Below, in pieces: positions 14,101-25,225 of a stretch of 64,000 nt of DNA. How positions within the stretch are numbered: the first letter of the stretch is position 1; every line of letters starts with the position of its first letter. The translations under genes and the position numbers were made by a program. The stretch covers positions 8,707,915-8,771,914 of the forward strand of contig NC_066850.1 in assembly GCF_001640805.2 (NCBI RefSeq), given 5' to 3'. The notes under the pieces are model-generated. The model did no database searches. It was given only the letters and a program-made list of their open reading frames with translations, and was not told where the DNA came from. Source of the DNA: Lates calcarifer. Lineage: Eukaryota > Chordata > Actinopteri > Centropomidae.

Positions 14101-14515
14101 ACTACTATTTAAAGTATCGTCATATGCAGTCCCGCGGCAGTCCCTGAGTGAACTTAATACATCTGAGCTATGTCACTGTATAAATACTCAATGATGTCAC
14201 TTAAGCTGCTTCCATAGACCACAATCATTGGTTTCCACCAGCTAAAAGTTTGGAAAGACAGAATTTAAGTTTATGCAGAAACTTGCTTACTGTCATTGAG
14301 AACTTTTTCATTTAGATAAATCCTGATCTCCTGGCCACCTTTTTTTCTCATATTTTAAGAGACTTGAGAGGTAAAATATTAGGTACAGTTACTCTCAGCT
14401 AAAATCTTGATATTATCTGACATCAGGTGACAACAAAGCAGATTCAGCAGGATTTTATTTTATTTTATTTTCACCAACTCTAATAACAGCACTTTAAAGT
14501 GTAACAGTAAAATAC
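11170..14515. other. Intergenic stretch between mybpc1 promoter and spic-like gene
   Basis: No exon was recognised. The stretch holds a short 7-bp tandem repeat (ATGCCAG, four copies) near 12280-12310. Around 13047-13215 a GATAGCTCAGTTAGC motif could be the degraded A box of a tRNA-derived SINE. The rest is AT-rich and unremarkable. Confidence 0.45.
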
Positions 14516-14521
14516 CTTTTC

Positions 14522-14527
14522 TTTATT
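14522..14527 (-). terminator. Polyadenylation signal for the left spic-like gene
   Basis: AATAAA on the minus strand, about 145 bp downstream of the stop codon at 14675-14673. More AATAAA copies lie just beyond, in a TTTTA-repeat tract near 14451-14470. Confidence 0.5.
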
Positions 14528-14672
14528 TCTTTTGTATTATTTACACCAGGAGCTGTCAAGAATACAATGTTTGTCACACCAATAATGGAAAAACGTTGGA
14601 GGTCAAAGCATTGGAAACAGGTAAAAAGAGCACAGTTTTAAATGAGATGACGTGATCTACAGAAAGTCTAGT

Positions 14673-16041
14673 TTACAAATCTCCTTGTTGACACCTCTGC
14701 AGCGACATCAGGGTGTCTCGGCTGAACTGGTAGGTGAGCTTCTTCTTCACCTTGAAGATCTCTCCCGACCTTGCGTAGTTCCTGAGGGCCCGGGACATCT
14801 TCTGATAAGTCATGGGCCTCTTGTTGCCCTTTCTCTGCCCCCAGAGCGCCGCCACCTGATCCTTGTTCCTGGAGGAGAAACGGAAAACGCCGGCGGCCGC
14901 TGGCACCCAGGACACGCAGTGGGCCATGTTTGGATCCTCCAGCATCTCGAAGAGGAAGTGAAAGAGTCGCACCTTTCTGCCTGCAGCCATTGAGAGAACA
15001 GAGAAGCGCGTGCACAATGAAGACTTTGCAGGGATTTGATAGAGGATATAGGGAATATCACAGCTGCTGTGCCACACCAAAGCAGTTAGTTCTGGTTACA
15101 GTTAATCATTTCCTCAAATACAGCAATTCCCCGAAAATCTCTTCACTGATGGGATGCCATTTAGTGGAGAGGCTAAAGCTGTAAACAGTGCGGTTAACTG
15201 ATAGATATGTAAAAACAGCTATTGAGCTAAGCCATGCACAGCTCCATTGTTTTTTACAGTAAAGGGAAGGTCTCTTATTTGCTCTCTTGGTATTGTTTCC
15301 CTCAGGCTACTAGCAACCGGGGCAATAACAGTATCTAGTGACCAAAAAAAGGAGAACTCACCACTCCCTGTTGCTGTGGCCTGGTGTTTGGTCGATTGTC
15401 TTGTTGATACAAAGTTTGGCACAGACCCATGCTCAGATAATATTGCTGCTGTTGTGTTTTGGCTGTGGGTTGGTGGGGAGTCGTGTGCCAGGAAGAGCTG
15501 AGGTGCAGGCTTGATGTTCTAGAGGAAGTGTTGGAGAAAAGGAGAGAAAAAAAATGTCTGACTGAAGAATACAGAGCGGCCTCAGCCACAATTAAATCAT
15601 TCTCTTCAGGTAGTAAGAGCGTCTCATGTGGGCCAAAAAGGCCAAAATCAAACATTTTAATGCTCACAGGCTCATGGCACATCCAGCACTGCTCACATGA
15701 TGCTTCATCCACAGGTGCACTGCTTTCATCCACACCTGCAGGCCAGTAAACCTTCTCCACTGGAAAAAAAGCAACAACAAAAAAAGTTTTTCAAAGAGTC
15801 TTTAAGTAGAATTTAACCTCAGAGTCTTTCCCCTTACCATTTTCTCCAGTGTTCTGTCTGTAGTACTCCTCCAGAAACTCTAAGATCACCTCCAAATCAG
15901 ACTGAGTCTCCTGGAAAGAATTCTGATAAAGATACATAATTTAAAAATCAGCCTTAAATATGGCATCAGTTTGCCTCGAAGAGATTTTTTAAAATGAAAT
16001 TCTAATGTTGTCCTTGCAGTAAGTCTGGTCTTTACCATCAT
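14673..16041 (-). CDS. Spi-C-like ETS transcription factor (left, diverged tandem copy)
   Basis: Probable DNA-binding transcription factor of the PU.1/Spi-B/Spi-C branch. The last exon (14980-14673) encodes a full ETS domain: it starts GRKVRLFHFLFEML, contains WGQRKGNKRPMTYQKM and the recognition helix SRALRNYARSGE, and stops about ten residues after KLTYQF, so it has almost no C-terminal tail. Upstream exons are 16041-16036 (coding only Met-Met), 15910-15838 (ETQSDLEVILEFLEEYY) and a Gln-rich exon starting at 15759. These mirror the right-hand copy in position and intron phase. The 3' end of the Gln-rich exon is unresolved. The strongest donor (GTGAGT, exon ending at 15362) is out of phase with the ETS exon, while weaker donors ending the exon at 15427 or 15343 keep the frame, giving 239 or 267 aa. 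It could be a functional diverged paralogue or an early-decaying one. Confidence 0.8.
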
Positions 16042-16044
16042 AGA

Positions 16045-17595
16045 CGAGGTTCTAATGCAGTAGAGTCCTCGCAGTTTGGGAGAATTTCACAAAACTGACT
16101 TTGAAACGCTCAAGCGCCCGGACTCTTATTATACCCCCCCTCCACAGGAGCGGGCTTTCTGCATAACACCAGAGACGTTTTCTACCCTGGGCTCACAGGA
16201 ACAATGACCACCATCCCACAAAGCCCCAGCACCAGCACCAGTCAACCCATCAACAAAGCCTCCCAACACTGACCACATCCTCCCCGCTGAACCAGATAAG
16301 ACCTGGGCCTGGAGGCAGCCGCTACACAAAGCTCTCTTTTCAGGAAAAACACACTTGCTGCCATATTTTTCCTCTCAGGATGTGTCTTGATTTCATATTT
16401 TGTAGTGTGCGCCTGTTGTAATATTTCACTACAATGGAGACAGTGCCAAATCTTTCATCACAGCCTTTATATTTTTGTGTGATGATGCCAGTTGTTTTCT
16501 CTCTGGACAAAGGATGAGGCTGCAGCAGAAATTTATTTTTTATCAAGCCAGAAAAACCAAACACATGAGAGAACACAGATCGATTTATTGGTCATATTAA
16601 AAAGATTCCAACAAAGAATTACACAATAAATATAAGTATACAAACATAATATTTCCAGAATAATTGTATAAAGAAAATTATCAACATTTACATGTAATTG
16701 CACAGAATGTTTATCACTTGCTGCTGCTGTAACAACAGGAGCCATACGCAACTTACATAACATTTAGATTATGATGAAATACAGTCATTATTACCTCAAA
16801 ACAGTGTGTCATTTTTGGAATTAAAAAGTTTTTTTAACATCTTATTTTTGAAAATTTTGTAAAATTATTGGAATTGCTCTAGATTAGAAACTATAGATCA
16901 AGTTAGATATATAGTAACTAAGAAATGAAAAAAGATCTGTTGTATTGTTTAGTTTAGTTATCATTTTTTCCTATTTCTAGATGCCATTTCATAGTGGACT
17001 GTGAGCCACAATATTTATAGATATTGATTTTTTATTTTTTTTAATTAATTTCTCTCTTAGACATTTAATTCTGATCTTATTTAGACTCTTAGTTAATGTT
17101 TTATTAAATGCACGTGAGTTGAGAATAAATAACTACTAACTCAACTATAAACTTAAAATATGTTAAAAGTAAAATAATAATAATAATAATAATCAAAGGT
17201 GTCCAACTGATCAAAATCTTGTTAGATCCAGGCCATTATCATTTAAAAGTTGTTTTTTCTTCTTTTTCTTTTATTTTTTTTAAGGAAACGATTTCTTGAT
17301 CAACTTAGGAAGTTTTCTCTTTCATCTTTTTTCTCATTATAGACGTATTTACAATTAATTAATACTTTGATTAATACTCCTTCACAAAAAAGTGAAAAAA
17401 AAACAGCATATTAAATACATTGGACTGACAGTGTACAGTATATATTCACAAAGGCTGTTACTTTGTGTGACAAAAGTGGCCAAATTATGACATAATTTCA
17501 CATGTAATAAACCCAACCCAACAAATTTCCCAAAAACTGTTAGGTATCAGTTAACAGCTGGTCCTTGGAATTGTCCATTTTTAGGGGGAATGAGG
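16045..17595. other. Spacer between the two spic genes
   Basis: About 1.5 kb of AT-rich sequence with no gene seen. It includes an AAT trinucleotide run near 17175-17195 and many T-rich tracts. It holds the promoter of the left gene (no TATA box recognised) and the 3' end of the right gene. Confidence 0.5.
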
Positions 17596-17599
17596 CAGT

Positions 17600-17605
17600 T
17601 TTATT
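17600..17605 (-). terminator. Polyadenylation signal for the right spic gene
   Basis: AATAAA on the minus strand, about 240 bp downstream of the stop codon at 17844-17842. Confidence 0.45.
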
Positions 17606-17841
17606 TTAAATCTGGAGATTTTCTAAAAGAAAATAGAAAGTGAAAAAATTTCCTCACTCATATTTTAATTATTTACAAATTAATTTACAGTAATACTACT
17701 CTATATAGTCATAAAATAAAGGGTATTTAAACACTTTTCCCTGAAGTGATGTGAACACTCTATGATGTTAATAATCACATCAGAAAGTTTGAGAATAGGA
17801 AAAGTAAAGTCTGTGAAAACCTTATCAAACCATCGTCCAGC

Positions 17842-19165
17842 TCAGAGCTTGGTGGTGCTGTGTGAGGTGAAGCTGGAGGCCAGGTCGTAGTCCTCCTGCA
17901 GCTGGTAGTGACCGTACCAGCTGTGCCAGTCCGCCGCCACCGCCGCCGTGGAGCTGAAATAGCTCTGCTCGGCCGGGGTCTGCTGTTGGGCATGGACCTC
18001 CTCCTGGGCAGGGCGGCAGGGCAGGTGCAGGGACACCTGTTCCGAGCCGAGCCTGTGCAGGATGTCTGGGTTGAACTGGTAGGTGAGCTTGCGGCGCACT
18101 TTGACAATCTCACCCGTGCGGCTGTAGTTTCTCAGAGCCCTCGCCATCTTCTGATAGGTCATGGTCTTGCGGTTGCCCTTGCGCTGGCCCCAGCACTCAG
18201 CCAGCTTCTCCTTGTTCTTAGAGATGAAGTGGAAGGTGCCAGTGCCACTGTCCGTCCACTGGATTGAGTCACCCATGTTGGGGTCATTCAGAGCTTCATG
18301 GAGGTATTCATAAAGTCTGAGCTTCTTACGACCTGAGGGCATTGAATTAGTCTTATTTTACTCTTGATAAGGAAGAAAAAAACCTCTCAAAACTCTCAGG
18401 AAATTACTCATGTATGCTGATTACCTTTGCTGCTCCTCTGTGGTGGTAAGATGGAGTAGAAATGAGGGGACTCAGCTGGTACAGAGTGATTCAGGGAAAC
18501 ATCAGGGATGACCTGAGGCCAGGACTGCTGCTGTAACACAGATACTTTTAATCAAAAAGACTCAACGTGTTTGCATCCTTGAATCTTTCTTGCTGTCTGA
18601 GCACCACTTACAGCTGTGTCATTCCAGTCATATACAGGGGCTGGTGCGTCAGACGGGTGTGAGACGAGGCAGCAGGTGATCTGACACTGCAGAGACTGGT
18701 GCTGAGTACCCAGAGTTTCATAATGTGGATACTCTGAAAAGAAAAAAAATGTGAAACATCAGTTATCATTAAATCCAAATTAAATAAGTTGCTTTCTTTA
18801 CATGATAAAAGAGGGATTTTTTTGTATTTTTAGTCACAATATTTGTTCACAGAAAATCAATAAAAATAGGAGTTCAGTGTTTATTATTTTTTACCTGAAT
18901 CATAATATGAATTATTTGAATGCTGTTGAATCACATCAATTGCATCCTGGAAGTGTTGGTTGATGTCGGTGTCCAAGGACGTCTAGAAGAGGCAGACACA
19001 GGCACATAAAGCTTAATATCACACATACAAATCTATAATATAATAATAATATTAAAGAATATGAAGGTATGAAGGTTTATGGGGACTAAAAAGTTTATTT
19101 TCATCTTCCAAACCCTCACAACTCACCATCTTGTATGTCTGAGTGTTTTCCTCAGTTGAGGTCAT
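17842..19165 (-). CDS. spic: ETS transcription factor Spi-C (right tandem copy)
   Basis: Nuclear ETS factor. In mammals SPIC acts in red-pulp macrophage and iron-recycling programmes. Exons are 19165-19127, 18982-18895, 18733-18612, 18530-18425 and 18332-17842, with consensus borders, joining to 281 aa (human is about 248). The N-terminus starts [13 protein letters not shown]. Exon 2 contains [13 protein letters not shown], which corresponds to human FEDAFEVLRQHS. The ETS domain runs from about residue 119 ([20 protein letters not shown]) through [16 protein letters not shown] and the recognition helix [12 protein letters not shown], to KLTYQF. The tail has the [14 protein letters not shown] stretch typical of Spi-C rather than PU.1. 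The intron just before GRKKLRL is in the same place as in human SPIC. A tract of CT dinucleotides lies about 200 bp upstream of the start codon. Confidence 0.93.
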
Positions 19166-19362
19166 TTCTGTCCCTGTAGGTGAAAGCTGCCACACTAGTG
19201 CAGGTGCACAGTATTTGGACAGGTATATATACATGTTGCAGACCTCCACTACCTGTTTACCATTCGGCCACATGAATAAGCAGAGAGTTAACGTCACAAT
19301 GTACTGACTGCACAGCCGTACACTTCTTCTTTTTTGGAAGTGAAGATCAGATAGACATCTAA

Positions 19363-19365
<3 letters not shown>

Positions 19366-19413
<48 letters not shown>
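19366..19413. repeat. CT microsatellite upstream of spic
   Basis: About 24 uninterrupted CT units (GA on the transcribed minus strand), roughly 200 bp upstream of the spic start codon. It therefore lies in the promoter or 5' UTR. Confidence 0.95.
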
Positions 19414-19417
<4 letters not shown>

Positions 19418-20737
19418 CAGAGATCAGAATCTACAAACAACAACTCACCCACGACCCAGGAATACCACCAGTTCTCAGTCTGACCTGGGAATTTGCATAC
19501 TGGGCGAGATATGTATCTATAACATACACATCTGTGATCTCTGCCGTTCAGTTATAAACTTTCCTGTAAGTTAACACTCGTGCCTATAGAATTTCATAGA
19601 ACTTTCCATTTGTTGGTTGTTCGTTTGTTTTCTGGCAATAAAATAAAACGTATTGATGAACTTTGCATGTGGTTGCATGGAACCACAAACAATAGATAAC
19701 CACTAACTTATTAATCAGTGAGACATTAATCATTAGTCACTGGTAATATTTACTTTATATTCTACTTTAATGTTGTCTTTTTTCCTTATTATGAATTATT
19801 TTATTATTTTAAAGTTTTTCTTGTTTATTTTGCAGTTCTACCATTATGGTGATACTAACTAAAAAATATTCAAAAAGCAAAAATGCTAAACATTTGCATC
19901 CTTCACAGCATAAATCCTTGCAGGACTTGCAAACAACATTTTCTCCTCCTCATTTCTTTATGACATTTTTCTATCTTTCATAATCATTTATGAGTTACAG
20001 AGATGTTTGTTATGTTTTATTTTTTTGCATTTCCCCTTCCCATTTTTTGTTTAGTGTTTGCTTGGATTTTGAGATAAATTCATTCTACTGTCCTTGAAAA
20101 TTGTTTAAGAAATTTAACAAGCATCCTCTGCAGTTTCATTTTTGGTTTTAAATGATTTTATTCCTTCAAATCCTCCATCACATCCTTGTGTTGCTAAAAA
20201 CAAGCTCAGTATCCTGCACTCTACAGGTGTATCAGGGCTCACCGAGGTCAAATTAACATGCAAGTCGTGACTATTTGAGTTTCCAATTGTCCGAAGTGTC
20301 ATATACAGAGCTTCACATAAGTGTGATTGTAAAGGTTAATGGTTAATAACGTGTTGATCACTGTTAAACTTAGGCCTGCGCTTTTTTGTTTTCCCCACAA
20401 GGCCAACCCCCCTGTTCAAATAAACACAGGCCTTTTTTTTGAGAAGTTCAATTATCGGAGGCGTGCAGTTTTAAATATCAACTGACTTGCTCCTGAAGTT
20501 CCCCTTTCAGTCCAGTTAAAGTTTGGTGGCAGTCAGGCCTGAGCTCTGGGCTAGAAACATCGCAGAGACAAAGAAATGGAGGTGCACAGATTCACTCAGA
20601 TGACTCCATTTTGATATGATGTGATTTGACCTGGATCATTATGTTGTTTGAGTTTCACTCATTTTCACGGTTTTTTTTCACCCCCCCCCCCCAAAAAGTA
20701 AAGAAAACATCTTGTCACCGTAAATTACAATATTATG

Positions 20738-20837
20738 TATGTGTGTGTGCCTGTGAGGAAGGAGTATGTGCATGTGTGCAAGCATGCAAAGAGGCATGTG
20801 TGTGTGTGTGTGGTGTGTGTGTGTGTGTGTGTGTGTT
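20738..20837. repeat. Interrupted TG microsatellite
   Basis: TG dinucleotides broken by CC, GA and CA interruptions; the longest clean run is near 20815-20836. Open frames of repeated Val-Cys or Thr-His on either strand are artefacts of the repeat. Confidence 0.9.
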
Positions 20838-21217
20838 TGTTTCCTGAGCTGTGCAGCATGCTGATAAAAACAAAGAACCACAAACCTCGTCCTTTCTCCT
20901 GCTCCGTCTCTCCCTCTTTCCATTCAGGGTGAAACTTCATAAATTAGAGACCACAGCCTGTCAGGCTGCAGCTGAGGCCTGACAATTGTGTGTGTGCGTG
21001 TGTGTGTGTGTGAGACGAGGCATTTGTGCCATTAGTTTGGTTTAACCAAGTCTTAATCAAGCTGTGTTTAGTTGTTGTGTATGTTTTACTGTGAAATCAG
21101 AGGTGTTGTATCTTGGCTCACAAGGGGTTTTTGTCACTGTTTGATCCAAAGGGATAATTTACCGAACTCATCTGCTACAGGGAAGTGACGGTTCTTTCAT
21201 GACTGTTGAGTTCACAC

Positions 21218-21460
21218 TATTCTATTCTATTCTATTCTGTTCTATTCCATTCTGGTCTGTTGCATTCTGTTGCATTGTGGTCTATTCTATTATATTCTGT
21301 TCTATTTTGTTCTGTTCTGTTCTATTCTATTCTATTTTCCTCTGTTCTATGCTGTTGTGTTCTATTCTATTCTGTTGTGTTGTTATCTATTGTGTTTTAT
21401 GCTGGTGTCTTCTATTCTGTTGAGTTCAAACTATCCTATTCTCTTCTATTCTGTTCCATA
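21218..21460. repeat. TTCTA/TTCTG pentanucleotide tract
   Basis: About 240 bp of degenerate five-base units (TTCTA, TTCTG, TTGTG), strongly pyrimidine-biased on the plus strand. It is open in all three forward frames, but the encoded Ser/Tyr/Phe/Leu repeats are not a protein. Confidence 0.9.
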
Positions 21461-23470
21461 TGAACATAAAAACACAGTGACCACATGGTTTTTAAACTGT
21501 GTCACAGTTTAAGTCTGTAATGAGTCGTGTGTCTGCACAGGTCCTGTCATGATCAGATCAGAGTAAATTAAATGAACTGAAACAAACAGATGAAACGGTA
21601 TTTTACCTTGAATATGTTCAGAGCTGAGATTTTTGAAAACATCAAGAAAACACTGAAAAAAAATCAGTAGAAAGACACATAACAACCTTTAATCTTTACT
21701 TTAAATCATTTAACTCCTCAGCTCTTCATAGCTCTGTGTTGTATGGTTTCATCACTGTGTGTGCTTGGATTTCTTTTAGATATCATATCTATTAAGATAT
21801 TTATTACCACTTCCACATAGTTTTCATGCTAAAAGATTATTTTTACCTTTGTGGTTTCCAGTGTTTCTTCTCCTTTTTATTGTGTGAATATTTGGTGCAT
21901 ACAATTGCCTCTGCAGAGATAACTAAAGTTCTGATTTGAATTGAATTAAAAATGTCCTCCCTGCAGGTAATTACATTCCACACACTTTAGTGAATACTTG
22001 ATCCAGTTAAAGGATCATTGTCTCACATTTGAGCCAACATTTCATGACCTTTTGCTTTAATATGGTACATTTGTTGTTGTCACCTGGACATTATAATGGT
22101 GAGCATGTCAGTAAATCCATGTTTAATATGTTGTTAGGTGTGTTTAGGTGGGTGTGTTGAGCATGAGGGAGTTGCAGAGGAAAAAGAGACACAGAGAGAG
22201 AGATTCACATCCACCTGTGGAGGTGGTGTAGTATATGTTCTGGCAGACATGCTGCAGCTTTATCTGTCCAAACAAAGAAGCATTTTCCTTCCCCTTCTCA
22301 ATTCAATAGCTGCATGCATGCTGGCACCGATGTGGGAACGGCAGGCAAACCGCAGCACAGTCAACCCCATTGTTCTTCTTTATTTACTGGCACTTGATGA
22401 AAATCAAGAAGTGTCAAAGCCACTGGTGTGTAATTAGTCTATCAGGCTGAATGCTGGTGTGACCACAGAGTTATAATCATTATCTGTGAGCTCATGTTCG
22501 TGTCCTGGGTGAGAACACAGTTGGCTTCAGACACTGTCCTCCTGCCACAGTTAACACACGTTATTTTTTCTGTTTGAATACATTTTCTAAAACTATTTGT
22601 TACGGTTTTATAATCTCAGCAAAGCTCTTTCTCAGCAGACACAGTTTACTTTTTTATTTTGTTATTATTCAGCAGGTCCCATTTCTAAAGCTTAAGACAG
22701 TATAAGATTTCTTATGGATAAAGTTAAACCTATTCTACCAACTTGAGCAAAAGTAACCTGATTGATTGCTGTGTAAAATGTACAGAAAATACACTTTACA
22801 TAGTGGTCAATTTGGTTACTTTTTTCTGTCGTCCTCAGGTTGATTTTGGTCTCACTGCTTGTTCTGCGAGACGACTGTAATGTCAGGGGGTGACCAGCAG
22901 GCGGCAGGACGGAGCATCGAACCACACACATGTCACATGTGACCAAAGTCCTACCCTAAGGAGAACGGTCATCTCTCTGTATATTTACTGTGCTGTTAAC
23001 TATAAACCACTGGTTACATTTGAAAAATAAAGTAGTAGTAGTAGTTTTGTATCAGACCACTGTTTTTTAAAATGTCATTCTTCCCTGCGTGTTAAAGGTT
23101 GTAGATGAATTGGTGTGAAGTAATGACAGAGGCTGCCACACAAAGAAGCATCAAACGAACATCTCAAGTTTCAGGATTCTTTAAAATTGTACCTTACATG
23201 ATTTTACATTCTTGATTTACATTTACAGTGGCTAGGTTTCCTCAGAGATCTATTGAATACAGAAAAAACAAAGGCCATGAGCTCTGCTTGGAGCTGAGGT
23301 AGCACAAGACGAATCAGAAAAAATCAAATTAATGTGTCTAATAGTGACTACCGTACAAAGAGTGTCAGAGAGTAAAATCCAGAATTCAGAGAGTGAAGTG
23401 GAATAAATTGTTTGGAATAGATTTTTAAAAAAACAGAAAAGACCTGTGTTGAAAGGGTTGGAAAGGTTTT

Positions 23471-24364
23471 CTACTTTCTGCAGTAGGCCACAGCACCGTA
23501 CGCCACCACTCCAACAACAGCAACTAAAGCAGCACCTCCACACAGCAGCTCTGTGGAGCTCAGAGGTTTTGTAGTCTTGGTAGCAGCAGGCTGTGGCTCA
23601 GGCTTTTCTGGTGCTGCTTTAACTGAATGTTCCTCCGCATCTGAGAGAGGGATCTGTGAGAATTTAAGCTGCTCGAGACTCTCTGCTTTGGGCTCCGCAG
23701 CCATCGGTGTGAGAATAGATGGAGGGTGGAGCCCCTGAATTGAATAAAGCTCCTCAGCTTCAGAGGTTGTGGTTGAGGGGACTGGGGTGGACGTGGTGGA
23801 GGGGGGATCAAGCCTGACGATAGGCAGAGGAGGCAGGGCCATTGGGGGAACTACTTGCCTGAACTCTGTAGGCTCCTTCTCCACATAGGGCTCCTCTGCT
23901 GACACCAGGAGCTCCTCAGTTTCTGGGGCCTGGAGGTCCTGCTCCTCCTCCCTGAGCTCCACCAGCTCCCTCTCACTGCCTAAAACACTCAGCACGCTTG
24001 TCTGCAACTCCTCATCCTCTTCATCCTCTTCCTCCGTTCTCCTTGCCTCCTTCTCTGCCTCCTCCAGCATCTCAACCTCCTCCCGCTCCAGGTGGACCAT
24101 GTCAGAGTTGGAGGAGTGGTTCTCCTCCCCAGCCAGGACCGCCCCGTCGCTGCTGTCGAGGCTCTTGGTGTCTTCGGGATCCACATCACCCATTGTGGAC
24201 CAGGACTCTGCCAGCAGGCTCTCGCTCTGCCAGGGCCCGGCGCTCTCTGCCTGGCTCAGGGGCAGAGCAGCAGGGCTGGGGCTGAGGGAACTGGCCTCCC
24301 CGCCTCCTCCATCCCCCCTGGTGGTCTCGACTGGGGCCTTTCCCTCCAGAATGACGGCTGGGTG
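23471..24364 (-). CDS. bcl2l13: Bcl-2-like protein 13 (Bcl-rambo), terminal exon
   Basis: BCL2L13 is a tail-anchored outer mitochondrial membrane protein acting in apoptosis and mitophagy. The exon starts after a CTCTGCAG acceptor at 24364 in phase 0 and encodes 297 residues to the stop at 23473-23471. It contains WQSESLLAESW, then DPEDTKSLDS and NHSSNSDMVHLEREEVE; these align in order with human WQSESLPVS, DPEEVKSLDS and NNSSNSDIVHVEKEEV. A long acidic Glu/Pro-rich stretch follows. The C-terminus is a hydrophobic helix (LLCGGAALVAVVGVVAYGAV) ending CRK, which is the membrane anchor. Head-to-head placement with atp6v1e1 matches human 22q11. The BH-domain exons that should lie between here and 29.5 kb were not recognised, so the gene is either very diverged at its 5' end or truncated. 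Confidence 0.87.
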   Translation of the reverse strand, partial: HPAVILEGKAPVETTRGDGGGGEASSLSPSPAALPLSQAESAGPWQSESLLAESWSTMGDVDPEDTKSLDSSDGAVLAGEENHSSNSDMVHLEREEVEMLEEAEKEARRTEEEDEEDEELQTSVLSVLGSERELVELREEEQDLQAPETEELLVSAEEPYVEKEPTEFRQVVPPMALPPLPIVRLDPPSTTSTPVPSTTTSEAEELYSIQGLHPPSILTPMAAEPKAESLEQLKFSQIPLSDAEEHSVKAAPEKPEPQPAATKTTKPLSSTELLCGGAALVAVVGVVAYGAVAYCRK

Positions 24365-24424
24365 CTGCAGAGACACAACAGGTCAGGGGTGGGACAAACA
24401 TGTGACAAACAAGTCCTGCAGTAG

Positions 24425-24830
24425 TGGAGCATAACTTAGTACATCTATTCAAGTACTCGATAAGTACAATTATGGCGTACTCGTGTTTTTTACTACATTT
24501 CAGAGGGAAATATTTTACTTTTTACTCCACTACATTTATCTGACAGATAAATATATATCCTTCTGTTCATATGAGCTCCATGTTTGACTAACTACATTAA
24601 AATACTGCTTACATGTTAAAGCATGAAAATTAATAACCAAATAATATAATAAAGGGCAGCAACAGGGCCATTCTCCAAAATGAGTACTTTTAATTTTGAT
24701 ATTTTAACTGCATTTTACTGATAATACGTTTACCTGCACGTGCAAATGCAGGACTTTTACTTGTAAGAGTATTTGTTTAGTGTGGTATAGCTACTTTTAA
24801 TTATTTAACTGTTCTGACCCTTACTAAAGA
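24425..24830. repeat. Dispersed teleost repeat, family 2 (tactccactacattt type)
   Basis: Contains the phrase TTTTTACTCCACTACATTTA preceded by CATTTCAGAGGGAAATATT, which I recognise as a very common fish interspersed repeat. Weaker relatives lie near 39105-39240, 42740-42850 and 46675-46790. It starts immediately upstream of the bcl2l13 terminal exon. Confidence 0.6.
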
Positions 24831-24834
24831 GAAG

Positions 24835-25225
24835 TATACTTCAAGTTTATTTTATTGAGTAAACTTAAGTAATGTTCAGGTATATTTCCCAAGTATATTT
24901 TATGTAATAATTATACTTATATAGATGTACTAGTAGTATATTTTTAAGTTTACTCTTTCAATGCTTTTTGGGACTAAATTGGCCCACTTCGCCTATAAAA
25001 GTATATTTTAAGTATATTGTAAGTGTACGAGAAGAATACTTCAAGTACACAACTAGTTTACATATAAGTTTTATTTTGGACTCCAACTATACTATAAAGT
25101 ATTAAACAAGTGAACCTCTCAGTATACTGTTAACTACATACTTCTAGTCCACAGTCCAGTTTTATTAAAGTATACTTTCAAGTATACTGAAAGTAATCTT
25201 ATTTTGAACTGCAACTATACAGTTA
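24835..25225. repeat. AGTATACT-rich palindromic repeat block
   Basis: About 390 bp packed with variants of AAGTATACTT, AAGTATATTTT and AAGTGTAC, many of them self-complementary. This resembles a known fish non-autonomous DNA element. Class and ends are not defined here. Confidence 0.5.

Larger units (their letters stand above)
19420..22650. other. Intergenic region with simple repeats
   Basis: I see no gene between spic and the bcl2l13 3' end. The region holds a TG-rich tract, a TTCTA-type pentanucleotide tract (annotated separately) and a second short TG run near 20985-21012. The open frames here are by-products of these repeats. Confidence 0.6.

Noticed and set aside
14652..14993. Plus-strand frame antisense to the left ETS exon (and a similar one at 17908-18267)
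   Set aside because: Both mirror GC-rich ETS coding sequence on the other strand; they are shadows of the conserved domain.
20626..20940. Open frames over the TG tract
   Set aside because: Val-Cys and Thr-His repeats produced by the microsatellite.
21199..21512. Three overlapping plus-strand frames of Ser/Tyr/Phe/Leu
   Set aside because: All arise from the TTCTA-type tract, which lacks stop codons in several frames.
23553..24434. Plus-strand frames opposite bcl2l13
   Set aside because: They are antisense to the acidic Glu/Pro-rich coding exon and have no independent support.
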